Shown: piece after piece, positions 25,491-34,287 of the stretch | Position numbering within the stretch: position 1 is the stretch's first letter | How the letters are laid out: each line of letters begins with the position of its first letter | Assembly (NCBI GenBank): GCA_050331115.1 | Contig: JBHJHD010000006.1 | Location: forward strand, 40,234 to 104,233 | Source: JBCCAG01 sp050331115 | Lineage (GTDB): Bacteria; Cyanobacteriota; Cyanobacteriia; CAKZMO01 | DNA length: 64,000 nt | Direction of reading: 5' to 3' | Made by a program: the position numbers and the translations under genes | The notes under the pieces: generated by a model | What the model saw: the letters and a program-made list of their open reading frames with translations, nothing else | Told to the model about the DNA's origin: nothing | The model's database searches: none

Positions 25491-26309
25491 ATGCAATCCA
25501 CTAAATCCCTACAAAAAGAAAACTTCAAAGAGCAGTTTGACGAGCAAGGGTACGTTATCGTTCGAGATTTTTTCTCTCCCGAAGAGATGGTATCCCTCAT
25601 CGAGAATATCAAAACGGCAAAGACCCGTAACGGAGTTAGCGACCTCAATAGAGGAGCGCTAACGTTTTACAGCAACGTCTTCTTTTACAGCAAAGCAATC
25701 CAGGATATTATTGCCCATCCTAAAATCGTTAATTTGCTGAACCAGATCATTGGACCAAACTTTTGGGTGCGCTGGGATCAGGCAGTGGCCAAAGGTAACG
25801 GTGCTGGCACATTCGCTTGGCATCAAGACAATGCTTACAGCAGGCTAAAAGATCCCCATTATCAGCTGTGGATCGCCATGACTGAAATGACGCCGGACAA
25901 CGGTGGGCTCTGGTTGCAACCGGGTAGCCATAAACAGCATCTACCGCATAAGCACGTCAGTAATCACGTCGAATTCGATGGTCAACCCGACAACCCCATA
26001 TTTGTTGAGGCAAAAGCGGGTGATGTTGTAGTTTTCTCATCTCTAACCCTTCACAGCACAACGCCCAATATTACGCAGAAAACGCGATGGGCCTATGTGA
26101 TAGAGTACATGTCGTCGGAGCATTTCGATCCAGGGATAGAGCCCCCTTACTTTGTAGTCGCCAAAGACGGCAAGCCCCAAGCAGAGTTTGTTCGCTTCTA
26201 CCCAGGACGGCTCAATCCTATTAATCATCTGAAGTATCTAGGGTTCCGCTGGTTGCCTAGCAAACTACTGCTCAAGAAGTTGGCAAGTAATGTATTGAGG
26301 AACAGATGA
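25491..26309 (+). CDS. Phytanoyl-CoA dioxygenase (PhyH) family Fe(II)/2-oxoglutarate oxygenase
   Basis: This 272-residue double-stranded beta-helix enzyme has the iron ligands of the PhyH family: H111-x-D113 in WHQDNAYS and the distal His near 188 in LTLHSTTPN, followed by the 2-oxoglutarate Arg in TRWAYVIEYM. NGGLWLQPGSHK is also typical. PhyH enzymes hydroxylate or epimerise varied substrates, including sugars and natural products. Location between a sugar aminotransferase and an aldo/keto reductase suggests oxidation of a sugar or aglycone in glycan biosynthesis. It is one base from the next gene's ATG. Confidence 0.88.
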   Translation: MQSTKSLQKENFKEQFDEQGYVIVRDFFSPEEMVSLIENIKTAKTRNGVSDLNRGALTFYSNVFFYSKAIQDIIAHPKIVNLLNQIIGPNFWVRWDQAVAKGNGAGTFAWHQDNAYSRLKDPHYQLWIAMTEMTPDNGGLWLQPGSHKQHLPHKHVSNHVEFDGQPDNPIFVEAKAGDVVVFSSLTLHSTTPNITQKTRWAYVIEYMSSEHFDPGIEPPYFVVAKDGKPQAEFVRFYPGRLNPINHLKYLGFRWLPSKLLLKKLASNVLRNR

Positions 26310-26310
26310 T

Positions 26311-27312
26311 ATGCAGTATCGCACGTTGGGGCGTACTGGACTCAGCGTCTCGGCGCTTGGCATCGGCGCTTGGCAGCTCAGCGGTCCACTCCTTGTAGAT
26401 GGAAAAGCAGACGGCTTTCCCGATATAGGCCGGGATAAGGCGATCGATTTAATTAGAGCCTGCGCGGATTTGGGCATCAACTTCGTTGATACAGCGCCGA
26501 TATATGGAGATGGTGAAGGGGAGCGGCGCGTTGGCCTAGCAACTCGCGCAGATAGAGAGCGATGGGTCTTGTGCACGAAGTTTGGGCTTAGTAGAGGCCA
26601 CAATGGAGAGAAGATTAAAGATGCTGCTCCCAGCAAAATTCGCAGTTCTCTAGCGGAGAGCTTAAAGCGACTACAAACGGATTACGTTGATGTTTATCTC
26701 TATCACTCTCCTCCAGACGGCAGGCAAATACCAGAAGGGAAAGAAGTTCTAGAATCCCTTAAGCAAGAAGGAAAAATCAGGTTTTACGGCATTTCTACCA
26801 ACGATCAAAAAGCTTTGGGACGACTTGCCAGTCAGAGGTCTGTGGACGTAGCCATGTTTTCACAGTCTCTAGTGACGCATTCGCCTAAGATACTCAATCT
26901 CATTGAAGAAAATGCTTTGGGGGGAATTGTTCGGGGTGCTTTCGAGGCAGGCCGACTGTCTGGGCGCTACTTCCATGAGCAGCCCCAGTTTTCCAGTCAA
27001 GATATTCGTAAGCAAGCGATTGATTCTTCCGAAACCAAGAAATATGCCGTCTATGAAAAGCTTTTACCAGATAAAACTTTGATGCCAGCTTTTGCCCTTC
27101 GCTATTTATTAGATTTTGACACTACCCATACTATAGTCCTAGGCGGAAAATCTCTTGACCACTATAAGGCTGCGCTAGAAGCGTTTCGTCTTCCTGCTCT
27201 AACGACTCAAGAACGCAAAGCGCTACGGGAAACGAGGCACAAGCTTTTGAAGAAGCCTCTAAGGACGCTGGCTGCCGATCTCGTTCGCCGAGCCGCCAGT
27301 AGACTACTATAA
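26311..27312 (+). CDS. Aldo/keto reductase
   Basis: This 333-residue NADPH-dependent reductase has the (beta/alpha)8 AKR signatures: RTLGRTGLSVSALGIGAWQL, NFVDTAPIYGDGEGERRVG (Asp and Tyr of the tetrad), WVLCTKFGLSRG (Lys) and DVYLYHSPPDG (His). It probably reduces a keto or aldehyde group on the product of the preceding oxygenase or on a nucleotide sugar. The ATG follows the previous stop by one base, which indicates one operon with the DegT and PhyH genes. The C-terminal tail (KKPLRTLAADLVRRAASRLL) is basic and lies outside the usual barrel. Confidence 0.88.
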   Translation: MQYRTLGRTGLSVSALGIGAWQLSGPLLVDGKADGFPDIGRDKAIDLIRACADLGINFVDTAPIYGDGEGERRVGLATRADRERWVLCTKFGLSRGHNGEKIKDAAPSKIRSSLAESLKRLQTDYVDVYLYHSPPDGRQIPEGKEVLESLKQEGKIRFYGISTNDQKALGRLASQRSVDVAMFSQSLVTHSPKILNLIEENALGGIVRGAFEAGRLSGRYFHEQPQFSSQDIRKQAIDSSETKKYAVYEKLLPDKTLMPAFALRYLLDFDTTHTIVLGGKSLDHYKAALEAFRLPALTTQERKALRETRHKLLKKPLRTLAADLVRRAASRLL

Positions 27313-27395
27313 ACTATTGATATTTTCTTAAATAAGAACAGCACAAACAATGAATATTTTTAACACATACAAGCCTATGCTGACGAGTGCGTAAG

Positions 27396-28835
27396 ATGTC
27401 TCTCCAGCAGCGTGCTACATCTGGCATCAAATGGTCTTCCGTCTCCCAAATCATTAAGCAGGTTGTACAGTTTACCACTATTTCTATTCTTGCCCGTCTG
27501 CTTGAACCATCTGATTTCGGTTTAGTCGGTATGGCAGGCATTGTAATTGGTTTTGTTGATCTATTCAAAGATTTAGGAACATCTGCAGCAGTCATTCAGA
27601 AAAAAAGCGTTTCTGAAAATTTTTTATATAGCATATTTTGGATCAACGTTACATTTGGCCTTCTTGGAACGATAGTTCTTTTTATTGGTTCTCCGTTCAT
27701 TGCGATTTTTTATCAAGAGCCTAAGGTAACGCTTATTCTAAAAGTGCTTTCAATAAGCTTTTTCCTTTCTGGAATTAGTATCTTGCAGAAAGCTCTTCTA
27801 GAAAAAGATCTAGCTTTCAATGCCCTAGCTAAGATAGAAGCCAGCGCCGTACTTTCTGGTTCATTGGTCGGTATTAGCCTAGCCTTCTTAGGGTTTGGCG
27901 TGTGGAGCTTAGTTCTTCAGACTTTGACAATAGTTCTAGTGACAACGATTTTGCTCTGGATTACGTCTAGCTGGAAACCTAAACTTATTTTTCAGTGGAG
28001 TGAAGTACAGGACGTCAGTGGCTATAGCTTGAACTTGACCGGTTTCAACATTTTCAACTACTTTGTTCGGAACGCGGACTATTTACTAATAGGTCGATTT
28101 CTAGGGCCTCAGAGCCTGGGGTACTATACCCTGACTTACCGGCTTATGCTCTATCCCGTGCAAAATATATCCCAAGTTATAAGCCGAGTGATGTTTCCAG
28201 TATTCTCAAGAATACAGGATGACAACGACAAACTTAAAACGGCATATCTGAAGGTTGCTGGCATGATTTCTTTGGTCACCTTTCCGCTTATGGCAGGCCT
28301 TTGGACAATGGCAGAACCATTCGTTCTCGCAGTCTTTGGGCCTCAGTGGCAGCCTGTAGTCTTGCTGCTGATGATCCTAACGCCGGTAGGTGTCGTTCAG
28401 TCTCTAGAGACAACAGTAGGAACGATTTACCAGACCAAAGGGCGTACCGACTGGATGCTGCGTTGGTCAGTCTTTGAAGGGGCTTTTTTGGTGGCTGCCT
28501 GGACAATTGGGTTACGATGGGGAATCACTGGAGTTGCTGTCGCGTACACGATCGCATACTTTACGTTAATCTATCCCAACTTTTCTATTCCCTTTCGTTT
28601 GATTCAGCTCAATGTCATTGGCCTGTTTGGCGCAGTTTGGCGATCGCTAGCCGCTAGCTTAACTATGCTCATCGCTCTTTTAGGAATCAAGCTTTTCTTA
28701 CTTTCCGAGCTTGCCAATGTATGGGTGTTGGTGATCTCAATTCCTTTAGGTATCTTTATCTATCTATTAGCTAGCTGGTTTATAAATCGAAAACAAATTC
28801 AGCAGTTTTCAAGTGCTTTAGGTCTAGGACAGTGA
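27396..28835 (+). CDS. Second Wzx/WzxC-like polysaccharide flippase
   Basis: This MOP-superfamily flippase of about 479 residues begins MSLQQRATSGIKWSSVSQII, characteristic of WzxC/TuaB-type lipopolysaccharide transporters, with FGLVGMAGIVIGFVDLFKDL next. It has about 12-14 membrane helices. An upstream GTG at 27387 would add three residues; ATG at 27396 matches family N-termini. It should flip a lipid-linked glycan made by this plus-strand operon. It overlaps the following glycosyltransferase start by 4 nt, so the two are translationally coupled. Base composition is more AT-rich than the flanking core genes, which hints at transfer. Confidence 0.9.
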   Translation: MSLQQRATSGIKWSSVSQIIKQVVQFTTISILARLLEPSDFGLVGMAGIVIGFVDLFKDLGTSAAVIQKKSVSENFLYSIFWINVTFGLLGTIVLFIGSPFIAIFYQEPKVTLILKVLSISFFLSGISILQKALLEKDLAFNALAKIEASAVLSGSLVGISLAFLGFGVWSLVLQTLTIVLVTTILLWITSSWKPKLIFQWSEVQDVSGYSLNLTGFNIFNYFVRNADYLLIGRFLGPQSLGYYTLTYRLMLYPVQNISQVISRVMFPVFSRIQDDNDKLKTAYLKVAGMISLVTFPLMAGLWTMAEPFVLAVFGPQWQPVVLLLMILTPVGVVQSLETTVGTIYQTKGRTDWMLRWSVFEGAFLVAAWTIGLRWGITGVAVAYTIAYFTLIYPNFSIPFRLIQLNVIGLFGAVWRSLAASLTMLIALLGIKLFLLSELANVWVLVISIPLGIFIYLLASWFINRKQIQQFSSALGLGQ

Positions 28836-30007
28836 AAAGTCAACCATTAGATATCGCAAAGACAAAGATCATTCATAGCCATCCCACATGGCTCACACAA
28901 ACTCAGACTTGGATGTACAATCTAGTCTGTCACTTGCCTGACACGATAGAAAACCACATTGTCTGTGAAGAGACGGAAAACCTAGAGCAATTTGAATTAC
29001 CCAATATTCACGCTTTAAAAGATATCAACGGGTGGGATTATTTTTGGTACAAGAGGCTGAAAAAGCTCAAGATAGCTCGCCGCCACCCAAAGCTTTTAGT
29101 AGAGGTTTCGAGGCAGAATAGCGTACCCATTCTTCACTCTCACTTTGGGCACATTGGTTGGCAAGATGTAGAAGCAGCAAGGCGGGCGGAGCTCAAACAC
29201 GTCGTGTCGTTCTACGGCTGGGACGTGAATTCACTCCCCCAACAGAAGCCATACTGGCGCGCTAGATATGCTGAGCTGTTCGCCCATGTAAATCAGGTCC
29301 TGTGTGAAGGACCGTACATGGCTGAGCGCATTGTAGATTTAGGATGCCCTTCTGATAAGATTGACGTCTATCACTTGGGAATCGCTATTGATAAAATTGC
29401 GTTCAAGCCCAGAAAGTGGAGCCCTTCCGAACCACTGCGGGTGCTGATCGCAGCTTCATTTAAGGAAAAGAAGGGAATTCCATATGCTCTAGAAGCACTG
29501 GGCAGCCTTCAGCATCGGCTTCCCATAGAGGTGACTATCGTTGGCGATGCCAACTATGAGAAGAAGAGCCAGCTTGAAAAGCAAAAGATTTTATCAGTAA
29601 TCGATAATCACGGCCTCAGCTCTAAAGTCAAGATGCTGGGATATCAGCCCTATCAGAACATCTTTAAAGAAGCCTATCGGCACCACGTTTTCATCTCACC
29701 AAGCGTGACGGCAAGTGATGGCGATACTGAAGGGGGAGCACCGGTATCTCTAATTGAAATGGCTGCCACAGGTATGCCCATCGTTAGTACGCAGCACTGC
29801 GATATTCCTGAGGTCATTCATCACAATGTGACCGGCTTACTTGCAGAGGAGCGAGATGTATCCGGACTCGTCTCACACCTAGAGTGGTTGGTCAATCATC
29901 CTGAGAAGTGGCAAGACATGACGATGGCCGGTCGAAAGCGTGTAGAGGCGGAATATGACGCGCGACTTCAAGGAGAAAAGTTAGCAGCGATCTATTTAAA
30001 CTTATAA
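28832..30007 (+). CDS. GT4-family glycosyltransferase (GTG start)
   Basis: This 391-residue transferase starts at a GTG that overlaps the flippase stop by 4 nt. It contains HSHFGHIGWQDVEAAR, VVSFYGWDVNSLPQ, VYHLGIAIDKIAFKPRKW, RVLIAASFKEKKGIPYALEA and VSLIEMAATGMPIVST (C-terminal donor motif). The ISPSVTASDGDTEGGAPVSL segment, with an Asp/Glu-rich insertion, is seen in colanic-acid WcaL/AmsK-like enzymes. It probably adds a sugar to the glycan flipped by the coupled Wzx. It is the last gene of the plus-strand island; the following 170 bp hold no recognisable signal. Confidence 0.88.
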   Translation: MKSQPLDIAKTKIIHSHPTWLTQTQTWMYNLVCHLPDTIENHIVCEETENLEQFELPNIHALKDINGWDYFWYKRLKKLKIARRHPKLLVEVSRQNSVPILHSHFGHIGWQDVEAARRAELKHVVSFYGWDVNSLPQQKPYWRARYAELFAHVNQVLCEGPYMAERIVDLGCPSDKIDVYHLGIAIDKIAFKPRKWSPSEPLRVLIAASFKEKKGIPYALEALGSLQHRLPIEVTIVGDANYEKKSQLEKQKILSVIDNHGLSSKVKMLGYQPYQNIFKEAYRHHVFISPSVTASDGDTEGGAPVSLIEMAATGMPIVSTQHCDIPEVIHHNVTGLLAEERDVSGLVSHLEWLVNHPEKWQDMTMAGRKRVEAEYDARLQGEKLAAIYLNL

Positions 30008-30178
30008 CTGTCTTTAGCGAGCCTGGGCTGACCTGAAGCTGTAGCCGCTGCCGAAAAAGAAGAATAGGTCTATTGCGCTGGTCGCCATGCATCAGGACAT
30101 TTGCTATATCGCCTCGCGTCAACGCCTTAGCGATCGCATCAAGGCGAGACCCCCCGGCGGACTGTTTCTCGGGCTAGC

Positions 30179-30736
30179 ATGTCGGGCTACACTACTGGGG
30201 TCACAGTGCAGTGCAGCTTTATCGCCTCGCGGCCCCCATCCTCACATCCCCCATCCTCACTCACCGAAAGACACCCCACCCTAGAGCGGCTCCGCTCCAT
30301 CAGCAATCTGCTGGACAACGCCATTCAAATTCCAGGGACAGACTACCGGATTGGGCTCGACCCCATTTTGGGGCTGCTGCCCGCTGGGGGAGACATCGTC
30401 GGCACGGTGCTGTCTGCCTATCTAATCGTTGAGGCGGCTAGGCTGCAGACGCCTACCAATATTATTGCCCGCATGGCCTTCAACATCGCGCTTGAGACCA
30501 TCATCGGCGCAGTGCCGGTAGTGGGTGACCTATTCGACTTCGCCTGGAAAGCAAACGCCCGCAATCTAAAGCTGCTGGAGTCCCAGTTCGACCAGCCGGC
30601 ACGTCCTGCTAGACCTAGGCCCAGGCAGCGGTGGCGCGTCTTCTTGATTTTGATGCTCCTTGGCCTAGTGCTAACTCTTGTAATTGCGGGCTATATCGCC
30701 CTGCTGCGGTGGATAGTAGGCCTGCTGGGGGGGTAA
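30179..30736 (+). CDS. DUF4112 domain membrane protein
   Basis: This 185-residue protein carries a DUF4112 domain (about residues 35-140): LRSISNLLDNAIQIPGTDYR, IGLDPILGLLPAGGDIVGT, RMAFNIALETIIGAVPVVGD and LFDFAWKANARNLKLLE. A C-terminal membrane helix (about 152-178) follows. The first 30 residues are Pro/Ser-rich and may be untranslated, with an internal start possible. The biochemical role of DUF4112 is unknown. The gene stands alone, convergent with the ferredoxin gene 50 bp away. Confidence 0.8.
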   Translation: MSGYTTGVTVQCSFIASRPPSSHPPSSLTERHPTLERLRSISNLLDNAIQIPGTDYRIGLDPILGLLPAGGDIVGTVLSAYLIVEAARLQTPTNIIARMAFNIALETIIGAVPVVGDLFDFAWKANARNLKLLESQFDQPARPARPRPRQRWRVFLILMLLGLVLTLVIAGYIALLRWIVGLLGG

Positions 30737-30786
30737 TCTCTTGGAGCGGGTAGGCCCTAGAGGAAAAGGCAAATTGGCTCATCGTG

Positions 30787-31125
30787 CTAACTTGAGGTTT
30801 CCTCCTGGTTAGGCATCGCCTTTGATAGGTGCGCGTAGCCGTACATATGAGGATGATAGAGCGATTGAACGGGGCGATCGCCCTCTAAATGCTCTACAAC
30901 AATGGTCGAGACATCGCTCGGCTTCACGCGGCAGTAAGAAACGCTGTCTGGCATGATGCGCACATTGGGGCCAACGCTACACTGGCTGCTGCAGCCGCTC
31001 TCGGACACAAGCACGGGCATGGCGGTCTGCGACTGGAAGGCCTCCAGTACCGCTGCCGCTCCGGCCCTCAGGCAGGAGCGGTTCTGACACACTAAAACGC
31101 AGCGTCGCTTTGGCTGGGGTGACAA
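30787..31125 (-). CDS. (2Fe-2S) thioredoxin-like ferredoxin
   Basis: This 112-residue protein has the four-cysteine pattern of thioredoxin-like [2Fe-2S] ferredoxins: CVLVCQNRSCLRAGAAAVL for the first pair and SGCSSQCSVGPNVRI for the second pair with the following GP. These carry electrons and are related to the NuoE subunit. The C-terminal 25 residues (SLYHPHMYGYAHLSKAM) are outside the core. Its position 94 bp beyond the stop of the radical-SAM gene hpnH on the same strand makes it a candidate electron donor for that enzyme, but this is inference. Confidence 0.88.
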   Translation of the reverse strand: MSPQPKRRCVLVCQNRSCLRAGAAAVLEAFQSQTAMPVLVSESGCSSQCSVGPNVRIMPDSVSYCRVKPSDVSTIVVEHLEGDRPVQSLYHPHMYGYAHLSKAMPNQEETSS

Positions 31126-31219
31126 ATTTATAAAAGAGATTTTGAATGGATGCCATCAGCATACGAAATCTCAAGGGCAACTGTCTAACCCAAAGGCCTG
31201 AAGACGCTGGCGCGATCGC

Positions 31220-32233
31220 TCAACCCATGAGGCTGCCGAGGGATCGCATCATGTTTTTAGGGTTCATGGCGTCTAGGGCGGCGGTGGGCTCGTAGCCGCA
31301 GTGCACCATACAGTCAGCGCATTGAGGGTTGCCGCTGCGGTGTCCATACTGGTCCCACTCGGTGTTCTCCATCAGCTCTTGGAACGTTTCATAGTGGCCT
31401 TCGTTGAGCAGATAGCAGGGCTTTTGCCAGCCTAGAACGCTGTAGCTAGGGCTGCCCCAGGGGGTACACTCGTAGTCCTTCTCCCCCGTCAGGAAGTCGA
31501 GAAACAGAGGGTTGTGGTTAAAGTTCCACTTCTTCTTGCCCAGCCTCATGGGCGCTAGAATTTCTCGGAACAAAGCCCTGGTCTGCTCCCGCTTCAGGAA
31601 GTGCTCCTGGTCGGGGGCCCATTCGTAGCTGTAGCCGGGGGAGACCATCATGCCATCAATCCCTAGCGTGTTGAGGAAGTCAAAGAACGCCTGGATATCC
31701 TTGGGGTCTGCGCCCTCAAAGATTGTGGTGTTAGTGGTCACCCGAAACCCGCGCGCTTTGGCGGCCTTAATGGCCTTGACCGCCGTATCAAACACGCCAT
31801 CCTGGTCCACAGAGCGATCGTGGTGCTCGCCGAGGCCGTCTAGGTGCACGCTAAAGGTCAAGTAGGGCGAGGGCGTAAACTTGTCGAGGCTCCGCTCTAG
31901 TAAGATGGCATTGGTGCACAGATAGATGTATTTCTGGCGCGCAACTAGACCCTCAACAATCTCTTTAATTTGGGGGTGCAGAAGCGGCTCTCCACCGGGA
32001 ATAGAGACGACGGGTACGCCGCACTCCTCAACGGCGGCGAAGCACTCTTCCGGGGTTAGGTGCTGCTTGAGAATTTCTTTGGGATGCTGAATCTTGCCGC
32101 AGCCTGGGCAAGCCAGGTTGCAGCGAAACAGAGGCTCTAGCATCAGCACGAGCGGAAAGCGCTTGCGCCCCTGAAGCCGCTGGGTAATTAGATATTTAGC
32201 AACGCTAGCAGCTTGCTGTAGTTGAACGGCCAT
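31220..32233 (-). CDS. hpnH: Adenosyl-hopene transferase HpnH (radical SAM)
   Basis: This 337-residue radical-SAM enzyme has the CxxxCxxC cluster motif in RCNLACPGC (C38, C42, C45), VVSIPGGEPLLH for the SAM-contact region and a C-terminal PCYLLNEGHY / CADCMVHCGYEP segment with extra cysteines. It is highly like HpnH, which couples 5'-deoxyadenosine to diploptene, the first step of bacteriohopanepolyol side-chain synthesis. The organism therefore probably makes extended hopanoids; squalene-hopene cyclase is outside this window. A ferredoxin gene lies downstream. The length matches the family. Confidence 0.95.
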   Translation of the reverse strand: MAVQLQQAASVAKYLITQRLQGRKRFPLVLMLEPLFRCNLACPGCGKIQHPKEILKQHLTPEECFAAVEECGVPVVSIPGGEPLLHPQIKEIVEGLVARQKYIYLCTNAILLERSLDKFTPSPYLTFSVHLDGLGEHHDRSVDQDGVFDTAVKAIKAAKARGFRVTTNTTIFEGADPKDIQAFFDFLNTLGIDGMMVSPGYSYEWAPDQEHFLKREQTRALFREILAPMRLGKKKWNFNHNPLFLDFLTGEKDYECTPWGSPSYSVLGWQKPCYLLNEGHYETFQELMENTEWDQYGHRSGNPQCADCMVHCGYEPTAALDAMNPKNMMRSLGSLMG

Positions 32234-32793
32234 GGGATCTCCTCACGCGATGTCTCCTAAGGGCAGGAGTTTTACTGTGTTGATATATTAGCTTGACCCT
32301 AACGAAACGTTGTGGGGTTGGGGATTAAGACTTTTGGCAAAAGCGCTTCTTGAGCTTAGCTAGATTTCTAGCCTAGTGGATGAGCTGTATCTGAACAGAG
32401 GGACATTATTCTATTGTGTCAGCGATCGCTAAAAGCCGACACGACCTTATGAAGGCTTATCAGAAGAGCTCGGCCTCCGTAGGCGATCGCCTCTTATGTT
32501 GTTATCGTTACACCGATTTTCAGCAGGCTATGAAAGGACTCCGCGCCTATTTCGTGACCACGACCTCAGCAGCCTGCTGCATCCAGTTTAGGCACCGCCA
32601 CCAACGCTGATATCATACCGGCACGCTGTGACTTTTACCCCACGGGGGCCAGCACCGCTTCTCGGTCCGCAGACTGTACCAGAGTAGAGATCGCGATACC
32701 TAATTTTTATGCTCTTAACCCTGCTACATCATTACACCTGAGAAGAAGTAAGTATCGCTTACGTCACAACCAGTATTATCTGAAGGCAAAAAA
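32234..32793. other. 560-bp gap between hpnH and the pentapeptide gene
   Basis: No supported gene was found. A 64-codon GTG frame at 32416-32610 crosses HIP1 sites and has no family features, so I treat it as chance. The segment should contain divergent promoters for hpnH (minus) and the pentapeptide-repeat gene (plus). No clear -10/-35 pair or riboswitch was recognised. Confidence 0.5.
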
Positions 32794-33408
32794 ATGGACT
32801 TTAAAAAGTTTATCGCTGCCAACGACGGGAAGTTAGACGGTATGACCTTCGCGGCCCAAGACCTGTCTGGCCTTAATCTAGAACGTGCCTCGCTACGAAA
32901 TGCAGATCTGCGGGGTGCCAACCTCACCGGAGTAAATCTAGCCCATGCCGACTTAACCGGAGCTGATTTGTCCCGAGCCGACCTGGCGGAAGCCAACTTG
33001 ACGGAAGCCAATGTTAAGAACGCCAGGTTGCGCAATGTAAGCCTGCGAAAAGCAGTTCTAGTGATGACCTGCTTCCGCGGAGCTGATTTGGCTGGAGCCG
33101 ACTTGATGGGAGCAAACCTTATGGGTAGCGACCTGACCCGGGCGGTTTTAGCCGGAGCACAGGTTTCAGCCCTAGAGCTTCAAGACTGTCGCCTTAGCTC
33201 GGCCATACTACCGTCTGGGGAACGCTTTAAGGAACGTATCGATGTGGATAAGGACAGTAGGGGAGAAAATATTAGTACGGCTGGGGGTACCTGGGAGATG
33301 ATAGCTGTGCAGCAGAGCCCTCAATCGATTCAGGATAGTCGCTCTCGTCCTCAAGCTAGTGGGAGAGCCAAAATGACGTACCGAGGCCGCCGCTATTTCA
33401 AGCGATAA
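32794..33408 (+). CDS. Pentapeptide-repeat protein
   Basis: This 204-residue protein has about 20 successive A(D/N)LxX pentapeptides from roughly residue 25 to 135: LSGLNLERASLRNADLRGAN, LTGVNLAHADLTGADLSRAD, LAEANLTEANV and so on. These fold as a right-handed quadrilateral beta-helix. A break (RNVSLRKAVLVMTCFRGADL) splits the array. The C-terminal 65 residues are polar and Arg/Ser-rich without repeats. No signal peptide is visible, so it is probably cytoplasmic. Such proteins are numerous in cyanobacteria and mostly of unknown function. Confidence 0.88.
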   Translation: MDFKKFIAANDGKLDGMTFAAQDLSGLNLERASLRNADLRGANLTGVNLAHADLTGADLSRADLAEANLTEANVKNARLRNVSLRKAVLVMTCFRGADLAGADLMGANLMGSDLTRAVLAGAQVSALELQDCRLSSAILPSGERFKERIDVDKDSRGENISTAGGTWEMIAVQQSPQSIQDSRSRPQASGRAKMTYRGRRYFKR

Positions 33409-33429
33409 GCAGTTTGAGCCCCAAATAGC

Positions 33430-33467
33430 TGAATAGGCGATCACAGACATCTGCGATCGCCTATTCA
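33430..33467. terminator. Bidirectional hairpin between convergent genes
   Basis: TGAATAGGCGATC (33430-33442) and GATCGCCTATTCA (33455-33467) are perfect 13-bp inverted repeats with a 12-nt loop. The hairpin lies between the stops of the pentapeptide gene (+) and ctaE (-). No strong T-tract follows on either strand, so it is either a weak two-way terminator or an RNA-end stabiliser. It includes a HIP1 octamer, which contributes part of the symmetry. Confidence 0.45.
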
Positions 33468-33535
33468 ATAGATACTATTGCGCTGGCTCAGCTGCTTGAA
33501 GCAGTGCCTTTGACTGCGCCACGCGATGCGAACGG

Positions 33536-34180
33536 CTAAAGCAGCGTCAGGAGGTAAATCAGCGCAAACAGCACAATCCAGATAATGTCCACAAAGTGCC
33601 AGTAGATCTCAGCCATCTCGATGCCCGTGTGGGCTGACTCCGAGTAGTGGCCGACGCGGCGCGATCGCCACAGCACGCCGAGAATGAGCAGCACGCCCAC
33701 CAACACATGCAGGCCGTGGAAGCCCGTCATGATATAGAAGCAGTTAGAAAAGATGTTGGTCTTGAGGCCATAGCCCAGGGTCAGATACTCGTAGACCTGA
33801 CCGGCCAGAAATACGGCTCCCATGGCCGCCGTGATGCCGTACCAAAGACGCATCCCGTTGACGTTGTTATCCTTGATAGCGGTATCGCCCTTGTGAATCA
33901 CAAAGCTGCTGGACACCAGAATAATCGTGTTAATGGTAGGCAGCAGCAGCTCCACCTCGGTGCCCTCGGGGGGCCATTCCGCCACGCTGCCCCTGAAGAC
34001 GAGGTAGACGGCGAATAGCCCGCAGAACATTAAGGATTCTGAAGCCAAAAAGGTAATGAGACCAAAGACGCGCAGGTCAGGGTGGGCGTGGTCGCCGTGA
34101 CCATGGGCCTCGTGTCCGTGAGCCTCGGAATGCTCTGCGGTGGTGATTTCGTTTACTTGGGTCGGTGTGGTGTCAACCAT
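33536..34180 (-). CDS. ctaE: Cytochrome c oxidase subunit III
   Basis: This 214-residue membrane protein is the last gene of the oxidase operon. It has a His-rich N-terminus (SEAHGHEAHGHGDHAHPD), then five membrane helices with FGLITFLASESLMFCGLFAV, IFSNCFYIMTGFHGLHVLVG and EIYWHFVDIIWIVLFALIYL, the conserved subunit III segments, including the HFVDxxW motif. It belongs to the thylakoid or plasma-membrane aa3-type terminal oxidase. It is separated from ctaD by 107 bp that carry two dispersed-repeat hairpins. Confidence 0.95.
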   Translation of the reverse strand: MVDTTPTQVNEITTAEHSEAHGHEAHGHGDHAHPDLRVFGLITFLASESLMFCGLFAVYLVFRGSVAEWPPEGTEVELLLPTINTIILVSSSFVIHKGDTAIKDNNVNGMRLWYGITAAMGAVFLAGQVYEYLTLGYGLKTNIFSNCFYIMTGFHGLHVLVGVLLILGVLWRSRRVGHYSESAHTGIEMAEIYWHFVDIIWIVLFALIYLLTLL

Positions 34181-34225
34181 AGATGTAGCGCCTCATAGCA
34201 GGACAGTGTTGAAGACCCCCTCTAA

Positions 34226-34287
34226 CTCCCCCTTGCTAAGGGGGAGAACCAAGATTTCCCCCCTTACTAAGAGGGGACTAAGGGGGG
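34226..34287. repeat. Paired hairpin repeat between ctaD and ctaE
   Basis: Two GC-rich inverted repeats stand side by side. CTCCCCCTT/AAGGGGGAG (34226-34234 and 34238-34246) has a 3-nt loop; CCCCCCTTA/TAAGGGGGG (34258-34266 and 34279-34287) encloses a 12-nt loop. The second abuts the ctaD stop codon. This C-run/TTAGTAAG/G-run pattern resembles a dispersed intergenic repeat of cyanobacterial genomes. In an operon it could lower or stabilise mRNA between ctaD and ctaE and set subunit ratios. Confidence 0.75.

Noticed and set aside
32416..32610. 64-codon GTG frame upstream of the pentapeptide gene
   Set aside because: It runs over HIP1 octamers, has no family-like residues and no good ribosome binding site, so it looks like chance.
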